Assembly (NCBI GenBank): GCA_943331445.1
Contig: CALQLO010000011.1
Coordinates: 1-64,000 of the forward strand
Direction: 5' to 3'
Length of the DNA stretch: 64,000 nucleotides
From: Akkermansia muciniphila
GTDB taxonomy: Bacteria > Verrucomicrobiota > Verrucomicrobiia > Opitutales > UBA953
The stretch's first letter is position 1; every line of letters starts with the position of its first letter. Shown piece by piece: positions 33,593-43,013 of the stretch. A model generated the notes under the pieces. It had not been told where the DNA came from, did not search any database, and saw only the letters and a list, made by a program, of their open reading frames with translations. The position numbers and the translations under genes were made by a program.

Positions 33593-33710
33593 CCCAATTT
33601 GCCGGCCTAGCCGGAGACAGTCTTATTCTGCTAAGTGCAGGCAAAATCGCCTTCACGCGCGGTAGCCTGCCCGGGTAATCCAATCCTCTAAAGCTCCCAT
33701 TCTTTCGCCC

Positions 33711-34148
33711 ATGCGCATCGCCATCACTAGCGGCTATTTTGACCCCATGCACCGGGGGCATTTGGAACTGCTCGCCCTTTCCCGGGCCCAGGGCGATGCC
33801 CTTTGGGTCATCGTCAACACCGACGGCCAAGCGGCTCTTAAGAAAGGGAAGGCCTTCATCGACCAAGACACCCGCCTCGCGGTGACGGCCGCCTTGCGGG
33901 TCGTCGACCGGGCGGTGCTGGCCATCGATACCGACGGCTCAGTCTGTGCGACCCTTGCGCGGCTGATTATCGAAGCGAAGGCCCTCGGGCATGAGGCGGT
34001 CTTCTGTAAGGGCGGCGACCGTAACTCGGGTAATATCCCGGAGATGGCCGTGCTGCGACAGCATGGAGCCATGCTCATCGAAGGCTTGGGCGCCAAAATC
34101 GATAGCAGCTCCCGGATCATCGCCCAAGCGAAGCCCCCCGTCGCCTAA
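33711..34148 (+). CDS. Cytidylyltransferase-like nucleotidyltransferase
   Basis: A 145-residue nucleotidyltransferase of the HxGH class: ITSGYFDPMHRGHLELL with H14 and H17, nucleotide-binding KGGDRNSGN near residue 103, and a final SSSRII in place of the ISSTxI motif. Relatives include glycerol-3-phosphate cytidylyltransferase and the adenylyltransferase domain of HldE. It may activate a polyol phosphate or heptose phosphate for the surface polysaccharide, as it opens the locus 18 bases before gmd. Which substrate it uses is not readable. Confidence 0.82.
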   Translation: MRIAITSGYFDPMHRGHLELLALSRAQGDALWVIVNTDGQAALKKGKAFIDQDTRLAVTAALRVVDRAVLAIDTDGSVCATLARLIIEAKALGHEAVFCKGGDRNSGNIPEMAVLRQHGAMLIEGLGAKIDSSSRIIAQAKPPVA

Positions 34149-34166
34149 TCCAACTATTTTCCACTT

Positions 34167-35228
34167 ATGAAAAAACGCGCGCTCATCACCGGGATTACCG
34201 GCCAAGACGGCTCCTACCTCGCCGAGTTCCTTCTCGCGAAGGGTTACGAGGTCCACGGCATCATCCGCCGGTCCTCTTCCTTCAACACGGAACGGATCGA
34301 GCACCTCTACATGGAGGATCTCGTGCGCGATATCCATGTGAAGAAGATCTCGTTACACTACGGCGACCTCACCGATAGCACCAATCTCATCCGGTTAATC
34401 GGCGAAATTCAGCCCGACGAGATCTACAATCTCGGAGCGATGTCCCACGTGAAGGTGTCCTTTGAAATCCCAGAGTACACCGCCGATACCGACGGGGTGG
34501 GTACGCTCCGCCTCCTCGAGGCAATCCGCATCCTCAAAATGGAGCAGAAGGTGCGCATCTACCAAGCTTCCACCTCCGAGCTCTTCGGTAAGGTGATGGA
34601 AGTCCCGCAATCAGAGACGACGCCTTTTTATCCGCGCAGCCCTTACGGGGTCGCGAAAATTTACGCCTATTGGATTACGCGCAACTACCGTGAGGCCTAC
34701 GGCATGTTCGCCTCTAACGGCATCCTGTTCAATCACGAGTCCGAGCGCCGCGGGGAGACCTTCGTCACGCGTAAGATTAGCCTCGCGGTCGCGAACATCG
34801 TGCATGGCCGCCAGGACTGTCTTTTCCTTGGCAATCTTTCCGCGCAGCGAGACTGGGGCTACGCCCCGGATTTCGTGCAGTGCATGTGGCTCATCTTGCA
34901 GCACAAGCAGCCAGATGACTTCGTTATCGCCACGGGGAAGATGTATACGGTGCGTGAATTCTGTAACCATGCGTTCCGGCGGGCCGGCATCGAGCTGGTC
35001 TGGCAGGGCGCCGGGGCGGAAGAGAAGGGCGTTGACCGTAAGTCGGGCAAGACGCTGGTCGCTGTCGATCCCCGGTATTTCCGTCCGACAGAGGTCGAGC
35101 AGCTGCTGGGCAACCCCGCGAAGGCCGTCCGCGAACTGGGTTGGAATCCGCAGCAGACCTCCTTCGAGCAGCTGGTGCAGAAGATGGTCGATCATGACCT
35201 CAAGAAAGTCGCTCACGAGAACCGCTGA
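34167..35228 (+). CDS. gmd: GDP-mannose 4,6-dehydratase
   Basis: A 353-residue extended SDR enzyme turning GDP-D-mannose into GDP-4-keto-6-deoxy-D-mannose. The NADP loop is [16 protein letters not shown], and catalytic residues are T136 and E138 (ASTSELFGK) with Y160 and K164 ([10 protein letters not shown]). [16 protein letters not shown] is the Gmd-specific substrate segment. Normal length. It overlaps fcl by one base. The product can go to GDP-L-fucose through the next gene, or through a DegT aminotransferase to GDP-perosamine. Confidence 0.97.
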   Translation: MKKRALITGITGQDGSYLAEFLLAKGYEVHGIIRRSSSFNTERIEHLYMEDLVRDIHVKKISLHYGDLTDSTNLIRLIGEIQPDEIYNLGAMSHVKVSFEIPEYTADTDGVGTLRLLEAIRILKMEQKVRIYQASTSELFGKVMEVPQSETTPFYPRSPYGVAKIYAYWITRNYREAYGMFASNGILFNHESERRGETFVTRKISLAVANIVHGRQDCLFLGNLSAQRDWGYAPDFVQCMWLILQHKQPDDFVIATGKMYTVREFCNHAFRRAGIELVWQGAGAEEKGVDRKSGKTLVAVDPRYFRPTEVEQLLGNPAKAVRELGWNPQQTSFEQLVQKMVDHDLKKVAHENR

Positions 35229-36169
35229 TGGATCCCGCCGCCAAGATTTATGTCGCCGGCCACCGCGGGATGGTCGGGTCGGCTATCGTCCGAGCGCTCC
35301 GCGCCGCGGGCCATACGGCCGTCGTCACCCGCACCTCCGCCGAACTTGATTTGCGGGACGGCGCCGCGACCCGATCGTTTCTTGCCGCCGAAGCCCCGAC
35401 CTACGTCGTGATGGCAGCCGCGCGCGTCGGTGGCATCAAGGCCAACTCCACGGCTCCTTACGATTTCCTTTACGACAACCTCGTGATGGCAGCGAATGTC
35501 ATCGAGGGTTCCCGCCAGGCCAGCGTCCGCAAGCTCCTCTTCCTCGGCTCGAGTTGTATCTACCCCAAACTTGCCCCGCAACCGATTCGCGAAGATTCCC
35601 TGCTCACGGGCCCACTTGAAGTCACTAACGAAGCTTACGCCATCGCCAAAATCGCCGGCATCAAACTTTGCGATCACGCCCGTGCGCAGTATGGCTGCGA
35701 CTTCATGAGTGCGATGCCCTGTAATCTGTACGGCACGGGCGATAACTTCTCGCTCGAAAACTCCCATGTCCTTCCCGCGATGATCCGGAAGATGCACGAG
35801 GCGAAGTTACGCGGTGATGCGACGTTGCGACTCTGGGGCACGGGGACGCCGCTCCGCGAATTCCTCCACGCCGACGACCTGGCCGAAGCCTGCCTCGTGC
35901 TGATGGACCGCTACTCGCAGCCAGGTCATATCAATGTCGGTTCCGGTGAGGAACTTTCCATTCGCGAACTTTCGGCGCTCGTGGCCGCCGCCGTCGGCTT
36001 CACCGGCCGCATCGAGTTTGACCCGACGATGCCAGATGGCACGCCTCGCAAGCTCATGGATGTCTCGCGTATTCACGCACTGGGCTGGAAGCATCGCATC
36101 ACGATGGCCGAAGGCATTCGGGGCGCCTACCAGTGGTATCTGGCCCATGCCGCCGAAGCGCGGAAGTGA
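35228..36169 (+). CDS. fcl: GDP-L-fucose synthase
   Basis: A 313-residue epimerase/reductase finishing GDP-L-fucose synthesis from GDP-4-keto-6-deoxymannose. The NADP loop is VAGHRGMVGSAIVRAL, catalytic residues are S109 and C110 (LGSSCIYP) with Y137 and K141 (EAYAIAKIAG), and PCNLYGTGDNF and FLHADDLAEACL are typical. The start overlaps the gmd stop (TGATG), so the two are translationally coupled. GDP-L-fucose would be a building block of the surface glycan. An 88-base gap to kdsB follows. Confidence 0.96.
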   Translation: MDPAAKIYVAGHRGMVGSAIVRALRAAGHTAVVTRTSAELDLRDGAATRSFLAAEAPTYVVMAAARVGGIKANSTAPYDFLYDNLVMAANVIEGSRQASVRKLLFLGSSCIYPKLAPQPIREDSLLTGPLEVTNEAYAIAKIAGIKLCDHARAQYGCDFMSAMPCNLYGTGDNFSLENSHVLPAMIRKMHEAKLRGDATLRLWGTGTPLREFLHADDLAEACLVLMDRYSQPGHINVGSGEELSIRELSALVAAAVGFTGRIEFDPTMPDGTPRKLMDVSRIHALGWKHRITMAEGIRGAYQWYLAHAAEARK

Positions 36170-36257
36170 GACCATAGAGGCCCAGTGGCTCAGCCTCTCA
36201 TTTATATCTCCCCTTGCCCGCGTGCCCACGTGCCCGCTTGCCCCCTATTTTAATCCC

Positions 36258-37001
36258 ATGTCCTCCGTTACTCTCTGTATCCCGGCCCGCATCGCCTCGA
36301 CGCGCCTGCCGCGTAAAGTCCTGCTCGATCTGGGCGGCAAGCCGGTCGTGCAGCATGTGTGGGAACGCGCCCGTCAGGTCCGCCAAGCGGATCGCATCGT
36401 GCTACTCACGGATTCGGATGAGGTCGCTGGTGTCGCCCGGGGCTTCGGCGCCGAAGTCCTGATGACCTCGCCGGATTGCCCTTCGGGTACCGCCCGTATG
36501 GCGAGCATTATCGGGCAATTGCCCGGAGCATTCTTCCTCAACATTCAAGGGGACGAGCCGTTCATTCAGCCCGCTCTTTTGGACGGCCTCATCACCCGCT
36601 GGAAAGAAACTCAATGCCCGCTAGTCACCGCGGTCTCAAAAATCCACACCGCCGAACGCCTGTTGGCAACTTCGGTCGTCAAGGTGGTCCGGGCGGAAAA
36701 TGGCGAAGCCTTATATTTCTCCCGTAGCCCGATTCCGCATCTACGCGGCATCGAGCTGGCTGATTGGACCAAGCGGCGTGATTATTGGGCGCACATCGGT
36801 GTCTACGGTTACGACCGCACGACCCTCGCTGGCTATGCCCAACTCGCCCCGACGGAACTCGAATCCTGCGAATCCTTGGAGCAGCTACGCTTCCTCGCCC
36901 ACGGCATCACCTTCCAGACGGTGGTGACGGATTATCACCCAGTCGCGATTGACACGGCAGAAGACCTGGCGGCCGCGCGCGCGTTGCTCGCTCAAGCATA
37001 A
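36258..37001 (+). CDS. kdsB: 3-deoxy-manno-octulosonate cytidylyltransferase
   Basis: A 247-residue enzyme activating KDO to CMP-KDO for the lipopolysaccharide inner core. LCIPARIASTRLPRKVLLDLGGKP is the nucleotide-binding start; TSPDCPSGTARMA, NIQGDEPFIQP (metal-binding Asp), YFSRSPIPHLR, and YWAHIGVYGYDRTTL follow the KdsB pattern, and ESLEQLRFLAHG near the end is characteristic. The ATG at 36258 gives the standard N-terminus. The kdsD gene starts 24 bases downstream. Shows that the cell makes KDO-containing lipopolysaccharide or a capsule with KDO. Confidence 0.95.
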   Translation: MSSVTLCIPARIASTRLPRKVLLDLGGKPVVQHVWERARQVRQADRIVLLTDSDEVAGVARGFGAEVLMTSPDCPSGTARMASIIGQLPGAFFLNIQGDEPFIQPALLDGLITRWKETQCPLVTAVSKIHTAERLLATSVVKVVRAENGEALYFSRSPIPHLRGIELADWTKRRDYWAHIGVYGYDRTTLAGYAQLAPTELESCESLEQLRFLAHGITFQTVVTDYHPVAIDTAEDLAAARALLAQA

Positions 37002-37025
37002 CGCCGTCCTCTCCATATTTATACC

Positions 37026-38000
37026 ATGAATACTCCTCTAAACTCCGCGCGTGCGCTCCTCCAAGCTGAGGCCGACGCGCTCGCCGAATTAGCTTCGCGG
37101 CTCGATGGTTCCTTCACGCAGGCCGTCGATCTCATCGCCGCCCATGCGGGCAAGGTCGTGATCTGTGGCGTCGGCAAATCTGGTCTCATCGGCCAGAAGG
37201 TCGCCGCGACGCTTTGCAGCACGGGTACGCCGGCGATATTCTTGCACGCGGCCGATGCCGTGCATGGCGATCTCGGCATCCTTCAAGCGGGCGACCCGGT
37301 CGTCCTGATTTCGCGCTCCGGCACCACCGCCGAGTTGGTGCGGCTGATTCCGGTGCTTCGTTCCTTTAAGTCGCCGCTCATCGCAATCGTCGGCAACACC
37401 CAATCCCCGTTGGCGACCCAGGCGGATATCGTCTTGGATATCGGAGCCCGCCCGGAAGCCGACCCGCTAGGACTCGCCCCCACGACCTCGGCTTTGCTTA
37501 CGCTGGCCTTGGGGGATGCGTTGGCGGCGGCCTTGATGACGAAGCGTGGTTTTGGGGCCGCAGATTTCGCCCGCTTTCATCCCGCCGGTCAGCTTGGCCG
37601 TAACCTATCTCTGACGGTCGGCGAAGCCATGCAGCCACTGGAACGTTGTGCGTGCGCCCAACCGGGCGACCTGCTTCGCGATACCGTCATCGCCATGACG
37701 CGTCACCCCCATGGGGCCGCGTGCATCCTGGCTGCAGACGGTTCGCTGGCCGGGCTCATCACGGATGGTGACCTGCGTCGCGCGCTCGGTCGCGGCATCG
37801 ATATTAACTCTGCCCGAGCGGCGGACATCATGACGGCCAATCCGGTGCGGGCGCATGCCCCGATGTCTCTCGGCGAGGCCGCCCGCATGATGGAAGATCG
37901 CCCTTCGCAAATCGCTGTCCTGCCCGTGACCGATCCGGTCACGCAGCGCTGCCTCGGACTTATCCGCATTCACGACATTTATCAGGCGGGCATCGTTTAA
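37026..38000 (+). CDS. kdsD: Arabinose-5-phosphate isomerase
   Basis: A 324-residue enzyme converting ribulose-5-phosphate to arabinose-5-phosphate, the first step to KDO. A SIS domain (about 30-170: VVICGVGKSGLIGQKVAATLCSTGTP, LISRSGTTAELVRLI) is followed by two CBS domains (about 205-320: RHPHGAACILAADGSLAGLITDGDLRRAL, IAVLPVTDPVTQRCLGLIRIHDI). The DP-x-GLAPTTSALLTLALGDALA segment is specific to KdsD. Its pairing with kdsB 24 bases upstream confirms the pathway. Confidence 0.95.
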   Translation: MNTPLNSARALLQAEADALAELASRLDGSFTQAVDLIAAHAGKVVICGVGKSGLIGQKVAATLCSTGTPAIFLHAADAVHGDLGILQAGDPVVLISRSGTTAELVRLIPVLRSFKSPLIAIVGNTQSPLATQADIVLDIGARPEADPLGLAPTTSALLTLALGDALAAALMTKRGFGAADFARFHPAGQLGRNLSLTVGEAMQPLERCACAQPGDLLRDTVIAMTRHPHGAACILAADGSLAGLITDGDLRRALGRGIDINSARAADIMTANPVRAHAPMSLGEAARMMEDRPSQIAVLPVTDPVTQRCLGLIRIHDIYQAGIV

Positions 38001-38019
38001 GCCTGGCCTCTCTCTGCCT

Positions 38020-39723
38020 GTGAACTTCGACCCCCGAGAAATCGACCAAGCCCGCCGGACTCGTCCGCCGCTGACGCGTCGCGAAATCGCGGTGATGTCG
38101 CTCACGGGTATCGTGTTGGTACTGTCGCCGCTCGGGTGGGCGGGTGTGGTCTTATGGACGGTGGCGGCTGGATTAGGTTTCGCCGCCGCGGCCTTACTCG
38201 CCGCCGTGGGGAACACGGGGGTACAAAGGGCGGCACTCGTGGTCTGGTTCTTGGGTATCGTGCTCGGCTTCATCGGCGCCGCCACCTCGGGCGCCGAGAT
38301 GTGGTCCTCTCGCTGGCTCGATTATCTCGCGTTCCCGATCGCAGCTTTCACGGGGACGGGCATCGCGCTCTTCCTGCTCTCCGGTGACCTGCGCTCGCGC
38401 CCGGCGGAAAATTGCCGCCGCGATCTTTTCCGCCTGACTCCCTTTTGGGCGGGCTTAGCGCTCTTCGCCTATTTCGCCGTCCAGGATTTCAACGCCTGGG
38501 GCGTGGTGGTAGATCGGGCGGCATTTTGGGCTAAGCAAGGGATACCTGGGATCGAAGCCGGTTCGTACGATATCCGCCCGCTCTCATATATCACTTGGCT
38601 CCCTTCGGGGCTGGAAGCGCCCTTCACCCAAGATCTCACGACGCAGCTGCCGATGAATGCGTGGCGTCTAATGATGATCGTGGCCGCCCCCTGGTTGCTT
38701 TTCTGTGCCTTGCGATGCGGCCTTCGCCGCCGCCGCGGCTACGTCATTTTGGGTTGGATCACGGTGCTCGCCGCTTGCGCCCATGGCCTCGGGGGTTTCT
38801 TCAATCAGTATTCCGATGGGACGATTCTCGGCTTCCCGGTCCCTTACAACACGCAGTGTTTCGGGCCATTTATTAATCACAACCATGCGGGCATCTATCT
38901 TTACTTGAATGCCGCCGTGGCGCTGGCCTTAACTTTTTGGCATATCCGTCGGGCTGGAGATAACGCTTTGCGCGGCGGGCCGCACCTCGTGAGCGCGTTC
39001 CTCGCTCTTTTCCTCGCCTTGATTGTCGCGCTCACGAATAGCATGGGCGCGTCCGGGGTCGTTTTAGCCCTCGGGCTGGTGTCCGTCCCGGCCGCCTATT
39101 TCCTCGGCTTCACCGGCACCCGTAACTCGGTCCGAGAAATTACGGTGGTGACGCTCTTCGCCCTTATTTTTGCAGCCGCCGCGCTATTGTTCACCGTCGA
39201 TCTAAAGTCGCTCGGTAATAAATATGAGGCGAAGGTTTCGGCGTATAAGGCAACTGGGGCCGATGATCGTGCCCCCTTCCGTCGCTCAACCTGGAGCCTG
39301 GCCACGGAAGGCGGCTGGTCTGGGCGCGTCTGGGTGGGCCATGGCGCTGGCTCCTACCGCTGGGTATCGCCGCCCTATCAGGCGAAGGAGCCGATTCTGG
39401 TCGGCAAGGATGGAGCTTTGGCGATGCGGGCGCATTACGCGCACAACGATTGGCTCCAGATGCTGGCGGAGTGGGGCATCGTCGGGCTCCTCCCGGTATT
39501 GCTGGCGCTGGTCTGGTTGCTTCGTTGGGTCATGCAATCTTTTCGCCCCGGACACGCGGAAGCCATTCCGCTCGCCTGCGTTCTGGTCTTGCTGCTGGCC
39601 CACGCTTACTTGGACCTGATTTTCTGGTTCACCCCTCTCATGTTTGTCGCAGCCTTCGTCGCCGCCGCGATGATTGCGTTCGTCGAGCAGTCGACGGCGG
39701 AGACGGCGGATATCTCCAGCTGA
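38020..39723 (+). CDS. O-antigen ligase/polymerase-like (Wzy_C) membrane protein
   Basis: A 567-residue protein with about 12 membrane helices. The large loop near residues 250-290 (NQYSDGTILGFPV, FGPFINHNHAGIYLYL) and AHYAHNDWLQMLAEWGIVGLLPVLLAL in the later loop (His near residue 475) are the Wzy_C/O-antigen ligase signature. It should either polymerise repeat units or ligate glycan to a lipid or protein at the outer face of the inner membrane. A second, unrelated polymerase candidate lies at 51.4-52.7 kb, so one may be the ligase and the other the polymerase. Starts with GTG, 19 bases after kdsD. Confidence 0.88.
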   Translation: MNFDPREIDQARRTRPPLTRREIAVMSLTGIVLVLSPLGWAGVVLWTVAAGLGFAAAALLAAVGNTGVQRAALVVWFLGIVLGFIGAATSGAEMWSSRWLDYLAFPIAAFTGTGIALFLLSGDLRSRPAENCRRDLFRLTPFWAGLALFAYFAVQDFNAWGVVVDRAAFWAKQGIPGIEAGSYDIRPLSYITWLPSGLEAPFTQDLTTQLPMNAWRLMMIVAAPWLLFCALRCGLRRRRGYVILGWITVLAACAHGLGGFFNQYSDGTILGFPVPYNTQCFGPFINHNHAGIYLYLNAAVALALTFWHIRRAGDNALRGGPHLVSAFLALFLALIVALTNSMGASGVVLALGLVSVPAAYFLGFTGTRNSVREITVVTLFALIFAAAALLFTVDLKSLGNKYEAKVSAYKATGADDRAPFRRSTWSLATEGGWSGRVWVGHGAGSYRWVSPPYQAKEPILVGKDGALAMRAHYAHNDWLQMLAEWGIVGLLPVLLALVWLLRWVMQSFRPGHAEAIPLACVLVLLLAHAYLDLIFWFTPLMFVAAFVAAAMIAFVEQSTAETADISS

Positions 39724-39732
39724 TTTCATTCC

Positions 39733-41763
39733 TTGCGGCAGCTCATCCAGCATCTGGGTTCCGGTCATACGGAGCTAATCGACGTGCCCGCTCCGGGCCC
39801 GCAGGCTAACCGTATCCTGATCCGTGCCACCCGCTCGCTGGTCTCGCTCGGGACGGAACGGATGTTGGTTGAATTCGGCCGGGCCGGCTGGTGGGGCAAA
39901 GCCCGCCAGCAGCCCGAGAAATTCCGCGCAATCCTCGCGAAGGTCCGCGCGGAAGGTCTCTTCTCCACGGTCGTGGCGGTACGCCGAAAACTCGCCCGCC
40001 CGATTCCGCTCGGCTATTGTCACGTCGGACGCGTGATCGATAACGGCGGGGTCGCCGATTTCGCGGTCGGTGACCGCGTGGTTTCGAACAGCCCGCACGC
40101 TGAAGTAGTTTCAGCCCCCGCCGCTTTCGTGTCCCATCTCCCGGCCGGCGTCACGGAGGATGAGGCGACTTTCACGCCGCTTGCCGCCATCGCCCTCCAG
40201 GGCATCAGGCTGATCGCACCACAGCCGGGCGAGGTCGTCGTCGTGATGGGACTCGGCCTGATTGGCCAGCTCGCGGTCCGGATTCTTCGTGCCCGCGGCA
40301 TCGTCGTCCTGGGAACTGATCCCGATTCGGCCAAGTGCGGGCTGGCGGCTGAGGCGGGGGCAATCATCTGGTCTTCCGAAGGCAAGGCTCCGGCGGCGCT
40401 GGGCTCCGGCGCGGCGGGCGTCCTGATCACCGCAAGCACGGCTTCCGATGAGCCGGTCAATCAGGCCGCACGGATTTGCCGCCGGCGTGGGCGGGTCGTG
40501 CTCATTGGCGTGGCGGGGCTTTCGCTGAATCGCGCGGATTTCTACCAGAATGAGATCTCGTTCCAAGTCTCGCGCTCCTACGGCTCCACCGATGCTTCCG
40601 ATCCGTCATCGGCCCGAGCCAATTTCGACGAGGTTCTCGGGCTGATGGCTTCGGGTACGCTCGACGTCGCCCCACTCCTGACGTCGCGTCATCCGTTCGT
40701 CGCGGCACCGCAAATCTACGACGACCTTCGTCGCCCGAGCGTCTACGGGCTGCTCATCGAGTATTCTGTCCCGAACGTGTCACTTGTCCGCACACTTCCC
40801 AGCGCCGATGGAGATCTCCGTCCCACCAGTGGGATCGGCGTCATCGGCTGCGGTAACTTCGCCTCGCGCGTCCTCGTGCCTGAGCTGTGTCACCAAGCCG
40901 CGTCGCCGTCCGTCTTCGTTTCCGCCCACGGGCTTTCGGCGAAGCTACTCGCTCGTTCCAGCGCGACATCGACCACTGATCTGACGGCCTTACTCGATAA
41001 TACGTCCGTGCGGACTGTCTTCATCGCGACCCGCCATGGTGAACACGGCGAACTCGTCCGCGCTGCCCTTCAAGCTGGCAAGAAAGTCTGGGTCGAGAAG
41101 CCGCTCGCGCTCACCGAGGCCGATCTCGATGCCACGATGGCCGTCGCACGTGCGAAGGCGGTGCCGCTCGCCGTCGGCCTCAATCGCCGCTTCGCTCCGC
41201 TCGCCCGCCGCCTCCGCACCGCACTCGCGGCGAAGCCTGGACCCCGCCGTTTCACGGTCGACGTCAACGCCGGGCGCCTGCCGGCCGATCATTGGACGCT
41301 CGATGCTCAACAGGGCGGGGGACGCATCGTCGGCGAGGCCTGCCATTTCGTCGACTTGCTGCGCTACCTTGCGGGCTCTCCCATCGTCTCTGCCCGGGCA
41401 TTGTCCCGTGATACCGACGGGCAGGACGGCGGCTGCTTCGAACTCTGCTTCGCTAACGGCGACGTCGCGACGCTCAACTATCGCACCGATCTTCTCGCGC
41501 ATCTACCCAAGGAGCGCATCGGCGTCTCAGGGGCTGGTTGGTCAGCGGAGATCGGTAACTGGAAATCCCTCCGTTCGCAGAACCTTCCCGGAGCTTCCGC
41601 TTTACCCACTTGGCTAGGCGGTCCCGCCCGCGGCAAAGGCCACCCCGAATTGATTTCCGCATTCCTGTGCGCCCGCACCGGTGAGTCCTCCCCCGCGCTG
41701 GTCTCCCTTGATGAGCTCGAGGAAGTCTCCCGCTGGAGTATTCGAATGCAGGCAATGCGGTAA
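39733..41763 (+). CDS. Fused zinc-type alcohol dehydrogenase and GFO/IDH/MocA oxidoreductase
   Basis: A 676-residue fusion. Residues 1-345 are an MDR-type dehydrogenase (GYCHVGRVIDNG, VVVMGLGLIGQLAVRIL) that has lost the zinc-binding cysteines in the lobe and the usual GICGTD entry (it has TRSLVSLGTERM). Residues 365-676 are a GFO/IDH/MocA oxidoreductase with GVIGCGNFASRVL, the catalytic EKP (VEKPLALTE) and GGGRIVGEACHFVDLL. Such bi-domain proteins recur in O-antigen and exopolysaccharide clusters next to heparinase-like genes, as here, but their reaction is not established. The likely start is a TTG. It probably works on a nucleotide sugar. Confidence 0.88.
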   Translation: MRQLIQHLGSGHTELIDVPAPGPQANRILIRATRSLVSLGTERMLVEFGRAGWWGKARQQPEKFRAILAKVRAEGLFSTVVAVRRKLARPIPLGYCHVGRVIDNGGVADFAVGDRVVSNSPHAEVVSAPAAFVSHLPAGVTEDEATFTPLAAIALQGIRLIAPQPGEVVVVMGLGLIGQLAVRILRARGIVVLGTDPDSAKCGLAAEAGAIIWSSEGKAPAALGSGAAGVLITASTASDEPVNQAARICRRRGRVVLIGVAGLSLNRADFYQNEISFQVSRSYGSTDASDPSSARANFDEVLGLMASGTLDVAPLLTSRHPFVAAPQIYDDLRRPSVYGLLIEYSVPNVSLVRTLPSADGDLRPTSGIGVIGCGNFASRVLVPELCHQAASPSVFVSAHGLSAKLLARSSATSTTDLTALLDNTSVRTVFIATRHGEHGELVRAALQAGKKVWVEKPLALTEADLDATMAVARAKAVPLAVGLNRRFAPLARRLRTALAAKPGPRRFTVDVNAGRLPADHWTLDAQQGGGRIVGEACHFVDLLRYLAGSPIVSARALSRDTDGQDGGCFELCFANGDVATLNYRTDLLAHLPKERIGVSGAGWSAEIGNWKSLRSQNLPGASALPTWLGGPARGKGHPELISAFLCARTGESSPALVSLDELEEVSRWSIRMQAMR

Positions 41764-41787
41764 TCTCACCCTTTAGGCTTAACCTAC

Positions 41788-43008
41788 ATGAACTCCCTCT
41801 GCGTCCTCGGTCTCGGCTACATCGGCCTTCCGACCGCGTCCATCTTCGCGACGAAGGGTCGGCGCGTTCTGGGCGTGGATATTTCGCCGGCAGTCGTGGA
41901 AACCATTAATAGCGGCCGCATCCATATTCAAGAGCCCGATCTCGACGTGCTGGTGCGGGCTGCCGTCCAGTCCGGGAATCTTAAGGCGGCGACCAAGCCC
42001 GCCCCCGCCGATGTCTTCATTCTTGCCGTGCCGACGCCCTTTATCATCGCAGCCGACGGATCGCGCACCCCTGACCTTTCTTTTGTTGAAGCCGCGGCCC
42101 GCTCATTCGCTCCGTTGGTGGAGGCCGGCAATCTGATCATCCTTGAGTCAACTTCGCCAGTCGGCACAACCGAGAAAGTAAAAGGCTGGGTGGAAGATGA
42201 GCTCGCGAAGCTTAATCGCCAGGTCGACGGCTTGCTCTACGCCCATTGCCCGGAGCGCATTTTACCAGGTCAGATGCTCAAAGAGTTGGTGTCCAATGAC
42301 CGTATCTGTGGCGGCCTGACGCCCGCCGCCGCCGCAAGGGCTCGCGATCTTTACGCGACGTTCTGCACGGCGCAGATTTTTCTCACCGACGCCCGCACCG
42401 CCGAGTTGGCGAAGTTGACCGAAAATGCTTATCGCGATGTCAATATAGCCTTCGCCAACGAACTCTCGCTCATCTGCGATAAGCTGGGCGTTGATGTCTG
42501 GGAGCTCATCCGCCTGGCCAACCGTCATCCGCGGGTGAAGATTCTCCAGCCTGGACCAGGTGTCGGCGGCCATTGCATCGCCGTGGACCCGTGGTTCATC
42601 GTCGACGCTGCCCCGCAGGAAGCGCGGCTCATACGTACGGCCCGCGAAGTGAACGACTCCAAGCCGCATCATGTCGTCGCCCAGGTCCGGGCCGCGGCCA
42701 GCGAGGGTGGGGTCGTCGCCTGTCTCGGGCTCGCTTTCAAGGCGAACGTCGATGACCTGCGCGAATCTCCCGCCGTCGAGATTGTCGCGCACCTCGCTAA
42801 GGCCGGCCTCAAAGTTCTCGCGGTCGAGCCACATGTTCGGGTTTTACCAGAGTCGCTGCAGGGTAGGGCGGAACTTGTCTCACTTGATAATGCGCTCGCT
42901 CGGGCGGAAGTCGTTGTCCTGCTGGTGGATCATCGGGCCTTTGCCTCGCTGACCTTGGCCCAGCTCGCCGGCAAGAAGCTCATCGATACCCGCGGAGCCA
43001 TCCGCTAG
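41788..43008 (+). CDS. wecC: UDP-N-acetyl-D-mannosamine dehydrogenase
   Basis: A 406-residue NAD-dependent, four-electron nucleotide-sugar dehydrogenase. The NAD loop is VLGLGYIGLPTASIFA, the mid-domain has ESTSPVGTTEKV and HCPERILPGQ, and the catalytic cysteine is C263 in GPGVGGHCIAVDPWF. HCPERILPG and IAVDPWFIV fit the WecC/WbpO-like branch better than UDP-glucose dehydrogenase. With wecB at 45 kb it would make UDP-ManNAcA. Heparinase-like gene starts 5 bases downstream. Confidence 0.92.
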   Translation: MNSLCVLGLGYIGLPTASIFATKGRRVLGVDISPAVVETINSGRIHIQEPDLDVLVRAAVQSGNLKAATKPAPADVFILAVPTPFIIAADGSRTPDLSFVEAAARSFAPLVEAGNLIILESTSPVGTTEKVKGWVEDELAKLNRQVDGLLYAHCPERILPGQMLKELVSNDRICGGLTPAAAARARDLYATFCTAQIFLTDARTAELAKLTENAYRDVNIAFANELSLICDKLGVDVWELIRLANRHPRVKILQPGPGVGGHCIAVDPWFIVDAAPQEARLIRTAREVNDSKPHHVVAQVRAAASEGGVVACLGLAFKANVDDLRESPAVEIVAHLAKAGLKVLAVEPHVRVLPESLQGRAELVSLDNALARAEVVVLLVDHRAFASLTLAQLAGKKLIDTRGAIR

Positions 43009-43013
43009 CTCTT

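Noticed and set aside
37605-38285. Antisense frame over the end of kdsD
   Set aside because: Shadow of a firmly identified gene; translation is low-complexity.
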